64,000 nt of DNA, from contig SVGT01000002.1 in assembly GCA_015056175.1 (NCBI GenBank), forward strand, positions 1-64,000, written 5' to 3'. This DNA comes from Clostridiales bacterium (GTDB taxonomy: Bacteria; Bacillota; Clostridia; Christensenellales; Aristaeellaceae). Below, piece after piece: positions 34,958-48,989 of the stretch. Position numbers and translations under genes: made by a program. Position 1 is the first letter of the stretch; each line of letters starts with the position of its first letter. A model generated the notes under the pieces. That model searched no databases. It saw nothing but the letters and a program-made list of their open reading frames with translations, and was not told the origin of the DNA.

Positions 34958-36417
34958 TGAAAGTTTCCGTTTTTACCCCCACTCCCCAGTTTGAAAACGA
35001 TCTGATGGATGCGGTGCGCATCTTTATCGGCAGTGCGGAGGCGCTCTCCGCCACCGAGGGCGGCGATCTGACGCTGCGCCACGAGGAATATGTGGAGGGC
35101 AGCGTGCGCCACTGCACGGTGAGTATCTCCGGCCTGTATGCAGGCAGCGTGAGCCGCACGGAAGAGGTGCTGCCCAATCCCCTCTTGGACAAGCGCATGC
35201 ACAAGCGGCAGATGAAGAACTGCGCCTACGAGGTGATGAAACAGGCCACCGCCTTCCATCCCCCCTGGGGCTCCCTCACCGGCATCCGCCCCACCCGGCT
35301 TTTGTACATGGATATGGAAAAGGGCCATACCCTGGAGGATGCCCAAAGCCACCTGATGCGGGATTTTGACGTGCTTGCGGAGAAGGCCGATCTTCTCTCC
35401 CAGGTGATCCGCACCCAGCAGACGCTGCCGGGGCAGCGCGTCAACGAGATCGACATTTACGTGGGCATCCCCTTCTGCGTCAGCCGCTGCGCCTATTGCA
35501 GCTTCCTCAGCGGCGAGGTGGGAAACGGTAGGCTCCTGCCGCCCTATGCGGACGCATTGTGCCGGGAGATCGAGGCCACCGTGCGCATGGCACAGGAATG
35601 GGGGCTGACCCCCCGCGCCTTTTACATGGGCGGCGGCACGCCCACATCGCTCCCGGCGCCCCTGCTCAAGCAGGTGCTTGACGCCTGCAAACCGCTGCTG
35701 AAAAACTGCCGGGAGATCACCGTGGAAGCGGGAAGACCGGATACCATTGACGAGGATAAGCTGCTGGTCATCCGGGACGCCGGCGCCAACCGCATTTCCG
35801 TCAACCCCCAGACCATGCACGATGAAACGCTGCAGTATATCGGCCGCCGCCATACCGTAAAGCAGACGGAGGAGGCCTACCGTCTGGCCCGCAGAATCGG
35901 CTTTACGGATATCAACATGGATCTGATCGCCGGTCTCCCCAGCGAAAATGCGGATATGTTTGCCAAAACCCTTGCCTGGCTGCGCGACCTTTCCCCCGAA
36001 AGCATGACGGTGCACACCCTGTGCATCAAGCGCAGCAGCCTGCTCCATCTGTGGGAGCATATTCTCCCCAACGGCGATATGGTGGGCGATATGGTGCGCA
36101 TGGGCCGGGAAACGGCACAGCAGATGGGCATGCGCCCCTACTACCTGTACCGGCAAAAATACATGGCCGGCAACCACGAAAACGTGGGCTATGCCCTGCC
36201 CGGCTGCGAAAGCCTGTACAACATCGGCATGATGGAGGAAACCGCCAACGTGCTGGCCATGGGCGCAGGCGCCATCTCCAAGCGGGTGAACACCCATACC
36301 GGGCTCATCCGCCGCGCCCCCAACGTAAGCAATATCGAGCAGTACATCGACCGCGTGGACGAAATGCTTCTGCGCAAAAAGCAGCTGCTCTCGGAAAATT
36401 TGATCAAAGAGGTGTAA
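34957..36417 (+). CDS. hemZ: Coproporphyrinogen dehydrogenase HemZ (radical SAM)
   Basis: 486 residues. An N-terminal domain of about 165 residues precedes the radical SAM core with CVSRCAYC (near 174-181), YMGGGTPTSLPA and SVNPQTMHDETLQYIGR. This is the HemZ arrangement rather than HemN or HemW. It is expected to act in haem synthesis, or as a related radical SAM enzyme with an uncertain substrate. I start at ATG 34957, coupled to the preceding stop. No other haem genes are in the window. Confidence 0.9.
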   Translation: MKVSVFTPTPQFENDLMDAVRIFIGSAEALSATEGGDLTLRHEEYVEGSVRHCTVSISGLYAGSVSRTEEVLPNPLLDKRMHKRQMKNCAYEVMKQATAFHPPWGSLTGIRPTRLLYMDMEKGHTLEDAQSHLMRDFDVLAEKADLLSQVIRTQQTLPGQRVNEIDIYVGIPFCVSRCAYCSFLSGEVGNGRLLPPYADALCREIEATVRMAQEWGLTPRAFYMGGGTPTSLPAPLLKQVLDACKPLLKNCREITVEAGRPDTIDEDKLLVIRDAGANRISVNPQTMHDETLQYIGRRHTVKQTEEAYRLARRIGFTDINMDLIAGLPSENADMFAKTLAWLRDLSPESMTVHTLCIKRSSLLHLWEHILPNGDMVGDMVRMGRETAQQMGMRPYYLYRQKYMAGNHENVGYALPGCESLYNIGMMEETANVLAMGAGAISKRVNTHTGLIRRAPNVSNIEQYIDRVDEMLLRKKQLLSENLIKEV

Positions 36418-36422
36418 GCGAC

Positions 36423-37331
<909 letters not shown>

Positions 37332-37344
37332 CGCAAAACACAAA

Positions 37345-37376
37345 AAGCATCCGGTCAAACCGGATGCTTCTTTTTT
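37345..37376 (+). terminator. Bidirectional terminator between psuG and the convergent secreted-protein gene
   Basis: Nine-bp stem GCATCCGGT/ACCGGATGC (37347-37355 with 37359-37367) and a 3-base loop. A T-run follows on the plus strand and an A-run precedes it, so it can serve both strands. Confidence 0.95.
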
Positions 37377-37383
37377 GTGGTTA

Positions 37384-38166
37384 TTATTCTATCTCCAGGC
37401 CATAACGGTCATAGCAGGTGGTGGTCACCGTGCCGTCAGAGGCATAGGTCAGCACCCGATCCACATACAGATCGCCCATGCCGCTTTCGTCCAGCCGGGT
37501 ATAGAGGCATTCCTTCACCAGCCGGCCCTGTTCATAATAGCGCTCGGCCACCGGATAACCGTTCCCGTCATATTCCAGGCAGACTTTTTCCACCAGGACC
37601 TGACCGTCCCACAGTTCTATAGCAACGGGATAACCGTATTCGTCATAAGCGGTGAATTCATCGTATTCGCCTGTCAGCGTGCCATCCGCCGCAAACTGCA
37701 GTATCACATCACTGTCGGGCGTTCTGACCCGGTAGGTGCCGTCCTCCCGGTATTCGGTAATGGTCCGGGTGCGCTGCTCGGGTCCCCACTCGGTTTCCAC
37801 CATGGCATATGTAAAGCTGCGTCTGAGTACGCCAAATTCATACACCGATTCAGCCGCCATCCAGCCTGCATCGTCATAGGTAATCTCACGCCGGGTATCG
37901 TCAATGCATCTGCCATCCGCCAGAAAACTCCGCGTGATGCACAGATCGCCCCGGTCATTGTACAGGTACAGATCGGTTAACCCATCAAACCATTCGACCT
38001 GCACCCGGCAGATATCGCAGGTCTTTTCATCATTCCAGACATGAGCGGCAGGATTCTGTTCTCCCTGCCAGTGACAATCGGCGTCAAACTGCCATGCTTG
38101 CTCTGCGCAGGCAGCGCACATGAAAAACAGCAGCGCACAAAGTACCGCAGCCATCCATTTGATCAT
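37384..38166 (-). CDS. Secreted protein with YD-type repeats
   Basis: 260 residues with a signal sequence (IKWMAAVLCALLFFMCAACA). Whether the CAAC region is a lipobox is unclear. The mature part repeats a short beta unit: TYDDAGWMAAESVYEFG, AYDEYGYPVAIELWDGQ and EYDGNGYPVAERYYEQGRL. This is reminiscent of YD/MORN-like surface repeats. A CDIC pair lies near residue 50. The start overlaps the rqcP stop by one base (TGATG), with GAAGGAG upstream. It occupies the place where yabP/yabQ are often found. Function unknown. Confidence 0.75.
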   Translation of the reverse strand: MIKWMAAVLCALLFFMCAACAEQAWQFDADCHWQGEQNPAAHVWNDEKTCDICRVQVEWFDGLTDLYLYNDRGDLCITRSFLADGRCIDDTRREITYDDAGWMAAESVYEFGVLRRSFTYAMVETEWGPEQRTRTITEYREDGTYRVRTPDSDVILQFAADGTLTGEYDEFTAYDEYGYPVAIELWDGQVLVEKVCLEYDGNGYPVAERYYEQGRLVKECLYTRLDESGMGDLYVDRVLTYASDGTVTTTCYDRYGLEIE

Positions 38167-38438
38167 CAGTTGCGCTCCTTCAGCACTTCGGGATCTTCCT
38201 CCAGCACCTTGTACATGAGGGCGGCTTCTTCCTTGCGCACCACCTCGCGCACATCCACGATCTGGTAGCGGCCCACCCGGTTGCCAAAGCGGATCTCCAG
38301 CACGTCGCCTTCCTTCACTTCAGCCCCGGCCTTGGCCACCTTGCCGGATATGGTCACGCGGCCGCCGTCGCAGGCCTCCTTGGCCACCGTGCGCCGCTTG
38401 ATGATGCGGCTCACCTTGAGAAACTTATCCAAACGCAT
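38166..38438 (-). CDS. rqcP: S4-domain RNA-binding protein RqcP (YabO)
   Basis: 90 residues with the S4 motif MRLDKFLKVSRIIKRRTVAKEACDGGRVTISG. RqcP stabilises P-site tRNA on obstructed 50S subunits during alanine tailing in ribosome quality control. I start at M-RLDKF (38438) behind AAAAAAGGAG; the open frame extends 12 codons further without a site. Order yabN–hup–rqcP is the conserved Bacillota arrangement. Confidence 0.93.
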   Translation of the reverse strand: MRLDKFLKVSRIIKRRTVAKEACDGGRVTISGKVAKAGAEVKEGDVLEIRFGNRVGRYQIVDVREVVRKEEAALMYKVLEEDPEVLKERN

Positions 38439-38478
38439 AACAAACTCTCCTTTTTTTACACAGGCGCCGCTCAATCAG

Positions 38479-38600
38479 AAAGCGCCTGCCAACCTAAAAG
38501 CGCCCGACATGTATAAGCGCCCGCTAAAACGAAAAGCGCCCGACATACAAAAAGCGCCCGCTAAAACAAAAAGCGCCCGACATACAAAAAGCGCCCGCCG
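38479..38600. repeat. Tandem repeat of AAGCGCCCG units between hup and rqcP
   Basis: AAGCGCCCG recurs at 38498, 38515, 38534, 38552, 38571 and 38589 (spacings 17, 19, 18, 19, 18), with a diverged copy at 38479. Every second unit carries GACAT and the others CTAAAAC, so the higher-order unit is about 37 bp, three times over. On the transcribed minus strand each unit ends GGGCGCTTTTTG, resembling the 3' half of the hup terminator. Confidence 0.85.
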
Positions 38601-38611
38601 AAACGAGCGCT
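38585..38611 (-). terminator. Terminator of hup
   Basis: Minus strand AGCGCTCG/CGGGCGCT stem (one G·T pair; 38604-38611 with 38590-38597), 6-base loop, then TTTTT. The downstream repeats are near-copies of its 3' arm. Confidence 0.75.
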
Positions 38612-38623
38612 GATGTACATGAA

Positions 38624-38899
38624 TTAGCCGTTGACGGCGTCCTTCAGAGCCTTGCCGGCCTTGAAAGCGGGGGTCTTGCTGGCTTCCACCTTGATTTCTT
38701 CGCCGGTGCGGGGGTTGCGGGCGATGCGGGCGGGGCGTTCCTTGGCTTCGAAGGTGCCAAAGCCCACCAGAGCCACCTTTTCACCGGCCTTGAGCGCTTC
38801 GGTGATGGTTTCCACAACAGCGTTCAGCGCCTTTTCGGCGTCCTTCTTGCTCAGTTCGGTCTTCGCAGCCAGGGCGGCGATCATTTCGGTCTTATTCAT
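38624..38899 (-). CDS. hup: HU-type nucleoid protein
   Basis: 91 residues. [20 protein letters not shown], the VGFGTFE turn and the DNA-binding arm [15 protein letters not shown] with C-terminal [15 protein letters not shown] are standard for HU. It bends and compacts DNA as a dimer. ATG 38899 is preceded by GGAGG at a longish 10-base spacing. It lies 45 bp after yabN and is followed by its own terminator and the tandem repeat array. Confidence 0.97.
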   Translation of the reverse strand: MNKTEMIAALAAKTELSKKDAEKALNAVVETITEALKAGEKVALVGFGTFEAKERPARIARNPRTGEEIKVEASKTPAFKAGKALKDAVNG

Positions 38900-38944
38900 G
38901 TGATTTTTTCCTCCATTTATGTGAAGTGTAGAATGTGCTCCGGC

Positions 38945-40369
38945 TTATTCGGAGTCGTGCTTTATACTATCCCAGTATACATCCATTTCGGCAATTGTCA
39001 AGTCCTTGAGCGCTTTTCCATCGCGTAAAACCGCATTTTCCATGCGGGTAAAGCGGCGGACGAACTTTTCGGTGGCCTGCATGAGGGCAAGCTCGCCCGA
39101 TACGCCGGACAGACGTGCCGCATTGACGCAGGAGAAGAACAGATCGCCCACCTCCTCGGTGAGATGCGCCATGTCCTTTTCATCCAGCGCCTGCCTGACC
39201 TCCCTGGCCTCTTCCTCCACTTTTTGCAGCGCATCCCGGGGATCGTCCCAGTCAAAACCCACCTGACGGGCCTTTTTCTGCACTTTTTCGGCCCGCATCA
39301 GGGGCGGCAAACCACGGCTCACATCCTGCAGCACCTGGCTCTGGGTGGTAAAGCCGCGCTGCTCCTTCTTGATTTTCTCCCAGTTTTCCACCACCGCTTC
39401 CGCATCCTCGCACACGTCGCTGCCGAAAATGTGGCGGTGCCTGTCGATCATCTTGCGGCAGATATCCGTGGTGATTTCGCCCAATTCCATGGTGCCCGTT
39501 TCCTCGCCGATGTGGGCGTGGAACACCACCTGCAAGAGCACGTCGCCCAATTCGTCCGCCACATGCGCCCAGTCCTCATCGTCGATGGCGGAGGCGGCCT
39601 CGTAGGCTTCCTCGATCAGATCCTTGCGCAGAGTGTGGTGATCCTGCTCCTTATCCCAGGGGCAGCCGTTTTCGCCGCGGAGGATGTCCATCACGCGCCA
39701 CAGATCGTAAAAATCGAACTTCTTGCGGAAGATGAGGGATACATCGGGCAGCAGCAGGGCGGCGGTATGATCGTACTTTTTCTGGCGGTCGATATCCTCC
39801 AGGGGGATCTGCACATAGGTGCGCTCTGTTCCCTTTGCGGGCGGGAAAAAATACACGGTCTGCTCCGCATCGTACCAGCGGAGCAATTGCAGCTTCACAT
39901 CGCTCATCAACATGCGGCTGTCGCACTCCAAGATGAGCAGCGGATTCTGCATGCCGGTGACCTGAAGGCTGCTGGCCGTCTGGATCTCCACCCGCTCCTG
40001 GGGCGCTGCGGCCAGGAAGGGAGATGCCAGCTGCACGCCGGGCAGCACGCGGCAATCGGCGTGCTCAAGCAGCGCCCGCACCGTTTCATCGCTGGACGCG
40101 TCAAACACGGCGTAGCACAGGTTTTTTTCCTCGGCAAGGGCAATCAGCCTGCCGGGGATTTCGCCCGTCAGTTCGTCAAAATCCTCGCATTCTTCGTAGA
40201 GGGCGTCAAACGTATCAAAGTGTATCCCAATTTCGCTTAAATATGCCGCCGCATCGCATTTTTCGGTGCGCAGCACCACCTGCTCCGCCTGTTTCAGCGC
40301 ATCCAGCGCGCCCAGGGTGAGATATTCCCGCGGGCCGGGGCCCAGAGAAATGACGGTGATCTGATTCAT
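38945..40369 (-). CDS. yabN: Tetrapyrrole methylase–MazG fusion (YabN)
   Basis: 474 residues. The N-terminal half is a SAM-dependent tetrapyrrole (corrin/porphyrin) methylase-like domain (ITVISLGPGPREYLTLGAL). The C-terminal half is MazG nucleoside-triphosphate pyrophosphohydrolase, with ENGCPWDKEQDHHTLRKDL, the metal site EEAYEA and DELGDVLLQVVFHAHI, and a second diverged MazG unit. It probably clears non-canonical dNTPs. The start ATG 40369 overlaps the flippase stop (ATGA); the longer frame upstream is only the flippase read in another frame. Confidence 0.95.
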   Translation of the reverse strand: MNQITVISLGPGPREYLTLGALDALKQAEQVVLRTEKCDAAAYLSEIGIHFDTFDALYEECEDFDELTGEIPGRLIALAEEKNLCYAVFDASSDETVRALLEHADCRVLPGVQLASPFLAAAPQERVEIQTASSLQVTGMQNPLLILECDSRMLMSDVKLQLLRWYDAEQTVYFFPPAKGTERTYVQIPLEDIDRQKKYDHTAALLLPDVSLIFRKKFDFYDLWRVMDILRGENGCPWDKEQDHHTLRKDLIEEAYEAASAIDDEDWAHVADELGDVLLQVVFHAHIGEETGTMELGEITTDICRKMIDRHRHIFGSDVCEDAEAVVENWEKIKKEQRGFTTQSQVLQDVSRGLPPLMRAEKVQKKARQVGFDWDDPRDALQKVEEEAREVRQALDEKDMAHLTEEVGDLFFSCVNAARLSGVSGELALMQATEKFVRRFTRMENAVLRDGKALKDLTIAEMDVYWDSIKHDSE

Positions 40370-41961
40370 TTTACAAACCTCCTCAGCCGCGCAGGCAGAT
40401 CCTCCCTTTTGACCGTGCCCGTCTTCAGGATCAAAACGGCGTATACCATGACGCCGCACAGCACGCACAGCGCCGTGCCCAGCATGAGCATCCAGCGGTT
40501 CAGGTCCGCAGCCTGCCCAAACAGGAAGTGCCACAGCGCCCATACCGCAGCGCCCATCACCAGCGTGCACAGCATGGGACGGAGCACAACGCCCTTCCAG
40601 TCCAGCCGGTAGCCCGTGTATTTGCACACGTAAAACAGATTGGGCACCATGCTCACCGTGTAGCACAGGAGCGAAGCCCAGGGCGCGCCGTGGATGTTCA
40701 TGCCCGGGATGCGCACCAGGGTGTAGTTGAGGGCGATCTTCATCAAGACGCCGGCAAACAGGGTGTACATGGGGATCTTCTGCTTGCCCATGCCCTGCAA
40801 AATGCCGCTGGTGGCCTGCACCATAGTAAAGAGCACGATGGTCAGGCTGCTGATGCGGAGCAATTCCGCGCCCACGGCCAGCTGGGACACCTCATAGCTG
40901 CCCCGGTAGCAGATGTGCAAAACAGGCTCTGCCAGCAGACTCATGCCCACCGAGCAGGGAAAGCCGATGACGGCGGCCATGCGCAGGCCGGTGTCCGCTT
41001 CCTTTTTGACCAGCTCCCGGTCGCCCCGGGCAAGGCCGGAGGCGATGGAGGGCACCAGATTGGTGCTCATGGCCATGGCCAGGGCAGTGGGTACGTTGAT
41101 CAGCGTCAGCACGGGGCCTGCGTAAGTGCCGTAGAGGATATCCGCCGCCGTCTGATCCATGCCTGCGCCCACCATCAGGTTGGTGAGCATGATGCTGTCC
41201 ACGAAGCCGGCCAGCGGCACGATGCACGCGCCCAGCGTGATGGGTACGGATACGGCGATCAAGCGCCGCGCCACCGTTTTGCCATGCAAAAGCTCCACGT
41301 TTTCACGCTGAATGTGCTGCATTTCCCTATCCTGCTTTTTCTTTTGCACCATCATGTAAAGGAGCGCCGCCCCTTCGCCGATGGTGGAGCCCAGCAGCGC
41401 GCCTGCGGCGCCCATATGCACGCCCCAGCGGCTGCCCACCGCTGCCAGCGGCAGGGCGACAGCCACCTTGCCCACCTGCTCGATGAGCTGGCTCACCGCC
41501 GTGGGCAGCATGTGCCGCCTGCCCTGCAGATACCCGCGGTAGGCGCTCATCACGCATACAAAGAACAAACTGGGCGCGATGCACAGGTACCCCGCACGGG
41601 CATCCGGCGTACCCTGCACCCGGGAAATATGGGGGGAGAAGGCCATCAGCAGCACGGTGGTGACAAGCCCCAGCGCCGTCAGCATCCACAGCGCCATGCG
41701 GAAAATGCGCACGGCGTTTTGCTTTTCATCGCGGGTCACATAATGGCTCACCATGCGGGAGATGGCCACCGGGATGCCGGCGGAGGAGATGGTCAGCAGC
41801 AGGTTGTAAGCCGGGAACACCTTGTGGTAGATGGCCATGCCCATGGGGCCGATGAGCGCCGCCAGCGGGATGCGGTAGAGCACGCCCACCACCTTGCAGA
41901 TGAGGCCTGCGGCGCCCAGTATGCTGACGCCGCCGATCAGGGATTTTTGTTTTTCTGTCAT
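40366..41961 (-). CDS. SpoVB-like polysaccharide flippase (MVF/MATE superfamily)
   Basis: 531 residues forming about 14 transmembrane helices. KSLIGGVSILGAAGLICKVVG and YRIPLAALIGPMGMAIY at the start and the RMVSHYVTRD loop match YabM/SpoVB/MurJ2-type lipid-linked oligosaccharide flippases. It is upstream of yabN and hup as spoVB/yabM is in Bacilli and Clostridia. In sporulating species this protein serves the spore cortex; a vegetative lipid II or polysaccharide role is equally possible here. ATG 41961 has AAGGAG at 12 bases. Confidence 0.88.
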   Translation of the reverse strand: MTEKQKSLIGGVSILGAAGLICKVVGVLYRIPLAALIGPMGMAIYHKVFPAYNLLLTISSAGIPVAISRMVSHYVTRDEKQNAVRIFRMALWMLTALGLVTTVLLMAFSPHISRVQGTPDARAGYLCIAPSLFFVCVMSAYRGYLQGRRHMLPTAVSQLIEQVGKVAVALPLAAVGSRWGVHMGAAGALLGSTIGEGAALLYMMVQKKKQDREMQHIQRENVELLHGKTVARRLIAVSVPITLGACIVPLAGFVDSIMLTNLMVGAGMDQTAADILYGTYAGPVLTLINVPTALAMAMSTNLVPSIASGLARGDRELVKKEADTGLRMAAVIGFPCSVGMSLLAEPVLHICYRGSYEVSQLAVGAELLRISSLTIVLFTMVQATSGILQGMGKQKIPMYTLFAGVLMKIALNYTLVRIPGMNIHGAPWASLLCYTVSMVPNLFYVCKYTGYRLDWKGVVLRPMLCTLVMGAAVWALWHFLFGQAADLNRWMLMLGTALCVLCGVMVYAVLILKTGTVKREDLPARLRRFVK

Positions 41962-41997
41962 AAAAAGGGGAAACTCCTTATCCAGCCGATAGCCAAA

Positions 41998-42028
41998 GGG
42001 CGGGGAACTGTACCAGTATGCCCCGCCC
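41998..42028 (-). terminator. Hairpin after gyrA (probable weak terminator)
   Basis: Eight-bp stem GGGCGGGG/CCCCGCCC with a 15-base loop and only TTT after it on the minus strand. It may reduce rather than stop transcription into the flippase gene. Confidence 0.55.
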
Positions 42029-42036
42029 CTGAGATT

Positions 42037-44523
<2,487 letters not shown>

Positions 44524-44544
44524 ACTGACAGTTCCTTTCGGCAA

Positions 44545-46563
<2,019 letters not shown>

Positions 46564-46569
46564 CTAATG

Positions 46570-46598
46570 ATTATAGCACATTTTCCGCCATTTTGGAA
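46570..46598 (-). promoter_or_regulatory. Promoter of gyrB-gyrA
   Basis: Minus strand TTCCAA (46593-46598), 17 bp, TATAAT (46570-46575) with TGC extended -10, 57 bp before gyrB. The rest of the 210-bp gap up to 46722 holds a TTGACA on the plus strand without a fitting -10, and nothing else I can name. Confidence 0.75.
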
Positions 46599-46722
46599 GT
46601 GTTTCTTCAATAATATTGACAGAAAAAATCCGCATCTTTTTCCCTGTTTTTGGGTCATCACGGCGGCAAAAGCAGCATAGGGTATTTCGCATGGAACAAG
46701 GCATAAAAAGGAGCGGAAAAAG

Positions 46723-47760
46723 ATGAAATGGTCATGGCTTAAAAAGATCCGCACGGAGGACGTGGAGCGGGCGCTGATTTTGTGCGCCAGCGCCATGGTG
46801 GTAGCGCTTGCCCTGCGGGGCAATGAGGAAGCGCCGCTTGCAAACACGGATGCACAGACAGATTTCCCGGTGGTCAGCGTCGCGCAAACGGCACAGGAAA
46901 CCCAGGAAACGGTGGTGCATTTTACCGACGGGCAGGGGTATCTGGTGCCCGTCACCTGTCAGGTCAAAAAGAGCGAGGGCATTGCCAAAGAGACGCTTGC
47001 CAAAATGGTGGCGTCCTCTGAAAACGATCTGTTCGCAGCCCGGCTGGGGCTGAAAACCACCATCCCCGAGGGCACGCAGATCGACCTGGACATTGCACAG
47101 GGTAAAGCGCGGGTGGACATGAGCAAGGAGGCCCTTTCCTGCCCGGATGCGGAAAGCGAGGCGCTGATGGTGCAGAGCGTGGTGGAAACGCTGTGCCGCT
47201 TTGACACGGTGGAGGAGGTATCCTTCCTCTTTGACGGGCAGCAGCGCTCCAAACTGACCCACGGCATGGACGTAAGCGGCGCATTTGCAGGCGGCAGTAT
47301 CAATTTTGAAGAGACAGAAACTTTGCCCACCGCCGGCGCGCAGACGGTGCAGCTCTACTTCCCCTCCCAGTCCGGGCGTATGCTGGTGCCCGTCAGCCGC
47401 ACGGTGTATTCCGATGCGGACGCTACCACCGTGCTCCTGGAATTGCTCAAGGGCCCAAGGAAGGACAGCGGCCTTATGGAAGCGCTGCCGGAAAATGTGG
47501 GCATCCTGAGCGTGAAAATGGAAAACGGGGTGTGCACCGTCAATTTCACCCGGGATTTTATCGCCGCCATGGAGGAGGATACGGACAGCCAGCGGCTGGA
47601 CGCCGTCACCCATACGCTGAAGCAATTGCCCGGCGTGAAGGAGATCCGCTTCCTTGTGGAGGGCGAAAGCTACACGCCGCCTGAGCGCAGCCGCCCGACT
47701 GCCCTCAACGTGAGCAGCGAGATCATTTCCTACTACCCCGGCGTCATCGAAACGGACTAA
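46723..47760 (+). CDS. Membrane-anchored protein with two GerMN domains
   Basis: 345 residues. One N-terminal helix (ALILCASAMVVALALRG) anchors the protein. Two GerMN-type units follow, about 62-185 (VVHFTDGQGYLVPVT, then ENDLFAARLGLKTTIPEGT) and about 208-325 (VQLYFPSQSGRMLVPVSRT, then ALPENVGILSVKMENGVCTVNFTRDF). GerMN domains occur in germination protein GerM and in envelope lipoproteins such as LpqB. The role here is unknown but extracytoplasmic. Start ATG 46723 follows AAAAAGGAG. It ends at a bidirectional terminator. Confidence 0.88.
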   Translation: MKWSWLKKIRTEDVERALILCASAMVVALALRGNEEAPLANTDAQTDFPVVSVAQTAQETQETVVHFTDGQGYLVPVTCQVKKSEGIAKETLAKMVASSENDLFAARLGLKTTIPEGTQIDLDIAQGKARVDMSKEALSCPDAESEALMVQSVVETLCRFDTVEEVSFLFDGQQRSKLTHGMDVSGAFAGGSINFEETETLPTAGAQTVQLYFPSQSGRMLVPVSRTVYSDADATTVLLELLKGPRKDSGLMEALPENVGILSVKMENGVCTVNFTRDFIAAMEEDTDSQRLDAVTHTLKQLPGVKEIRFLVEGESYTPPERSRPTALNVSSEIISYYPGVIETD

Positions 47761-47766
47761 ACAAAA

Positions 47767-47794
47767 AAGCGCCCCGCAAAGGGCGCTTGTTTTT
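47767..47794. terminator. Bidirectional terminator between the GerMN gene and the GH3 gene
   Basis: Eight-bp stem AAGCGCCC/GGGCGCTT (47767-47774 with 47781-47788) with A- and T-runs on both sides, serving two convergent genes. Confidence 0.95.
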
Positions 47795-47801
47795 ATGTAC
47801 A

Positions 47802-48974
47802 TTATTCCATCAGACCGCTTTCGATCTTGAGCAGCAGGATGCGCATAACGCTCTCGTCAATGCGCTCCATGGGGATATCGCCCATTTCCGCGGCCTCCAG
47901 CACGCTGTCAAAGGCCTCCTGATATTTTTCCGGGCCCAGGATGATATCGCACCCGGCCAGCACGGCGCGGACGGCGGCTTCTCCTGCGGGGCATACCTGG
48001 GTGACGGCGCCCATGTCCATGGAATCCGTCATCACCACGCCCTCAAAGCCCAGTTGCTCACGCAATACGCCCTCTATGACCGCCTCTTGCATGGTGGCGG
48101 GCAGATCGCTTCCGGTGACGTTGGGCACGGCGATATGAGCCGTCATCACGCAGGTATCGCGGGCAAGATCTACGTAGGGCAGCCATTCGCAGGCGGCCAT
48201 TTCATCCTTTGTTTTGTAGCTGACGGCAAGGCCATAGTGGCTGTCCTGCGCCGTATCGCCATGGCCGGGAAAATGCTTGTACACGGGAATGATTCCGTTT
48301 TCCTTAAGCCCCTTTGCCATACCCGCCGCCATTTCCGTTGCGATCACCGGATCGGAGGAAAAGGCGCGGCTGCCGATGACGGGGTTCAAGGGATTGGTGT
48401 TCACGTCCGCCACGGGGGCAAAATTCATGTTGAAGCCGTAATCCACCATGTAGCCGCCGATGACCCTACCCATGTTGTAGGCGTCCCTGGCATTGCCGCT
48501 TGCGCCCACCGCGCCAGCGCTTTCATAGCGGGGCAGGTGGAAGGCGGGGTGATTGGCAAGCCGGGCAACCAAACCGCCCTCCTCATCGCAGGAGATAAAG
48601 AGGGGGATTGGGCTTGCAGCCTGCAGATCGGCGGCAAACTTTGTCAGCTGCTTTGCATCCGTAATGTTCTTCGATGAAAAGGCCACGCCGCCGCAGGGAT
48701 AATCCGCAAGCGCCTGCTTCATGTCCTCGGTCAGCTCCGTCCTTCCCTCCGCCCAGGCGTCGTTTACCTGCGTGTAGGGCTGGGTAAAATCCAGCGCGTC
48801 GGCGCGGATCAAAAACATCTGCCCCACCTTTTCCCGAAGGGTCATGGCGGACAGCATCGCCTGCGCCCGTTCCTCGGCCGTTTTCTCACTGCCGCTTTCT
48901 GTTTCCGCATAGGCGCAAAGCGCAGTGAGCAGGGCAAGCAGCAGCGCCGCAAGGCGCACAAGCACTTTTTTCAT
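47802..48974 (-). CDS. GH3 beta-N-acetylhexosaminidase (NagZ-like), secreted
   Basis: 390 residues with an N-terminal signal peptide (VRLAALLLALLTALCAYA). The family motif KHFPGHGDTAQDSH supplies the His-Asp dyad, and the nucleophile Asp lies in GVVMTDSMDMGAV. It has only the TIM-barrel domain, as in NagZ. It should remove N-acetylglucosamine from cell-wall fragments outside the membrane, like NagZ of Gram-positives. The gene runs convergent to the GerMN gene and follows a secreted duplicated-domain protein by 15 bp, so the two secreted proteins probably share a transcript. Confidence 0.93.
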   Translation of the reverse strand: MKKVLVRLAALLLALLTALCAYAETESGSEKTAEERAQAMLSAMTLREKVGQMFLIRADALDFTQPYTQVNDAWAEGRTELTEDMKQALADYPCGGVAFSSKNITDAKQLTKFAADLQAASPIPLFISCDEEGGLVARLANHPAFHLPRYESAGAVGASGNARDAYNMGRVIGGYMVDYGFNMNFAPVADVNTNPLNPVIGSRAFSSDPVIATEMAAGMAKGLKENGIIPVYKHFPGHGDTAQDSHYGLAVSYKTKDEMAACEWLPYVDLARDTCVMTAHIAVPNVTGSDLPATMQEAVIEGVLREQLGFEGVVMTDSMDMGAVTQVCPAGEAAVRAVLAGCDIILGPEKYQEAFDSVLEAAEMGDIPMERIDESVMRILLLKIESGLME

Positions 48975-48989
48975 CCCGCATCACTCCGT

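Noticed and set aside
38479..38600. CRISPR array
   Set aside because: Units are 17-19 bp without unique spacers and no cas genes are near; it is a simple tandem repeat.
46616..46650. TTGACA as a -35 for the GerMN gene
   Set aside because: No acceptable -10 lies 16-19 bp downstream; only CATCTT at 12 bp.
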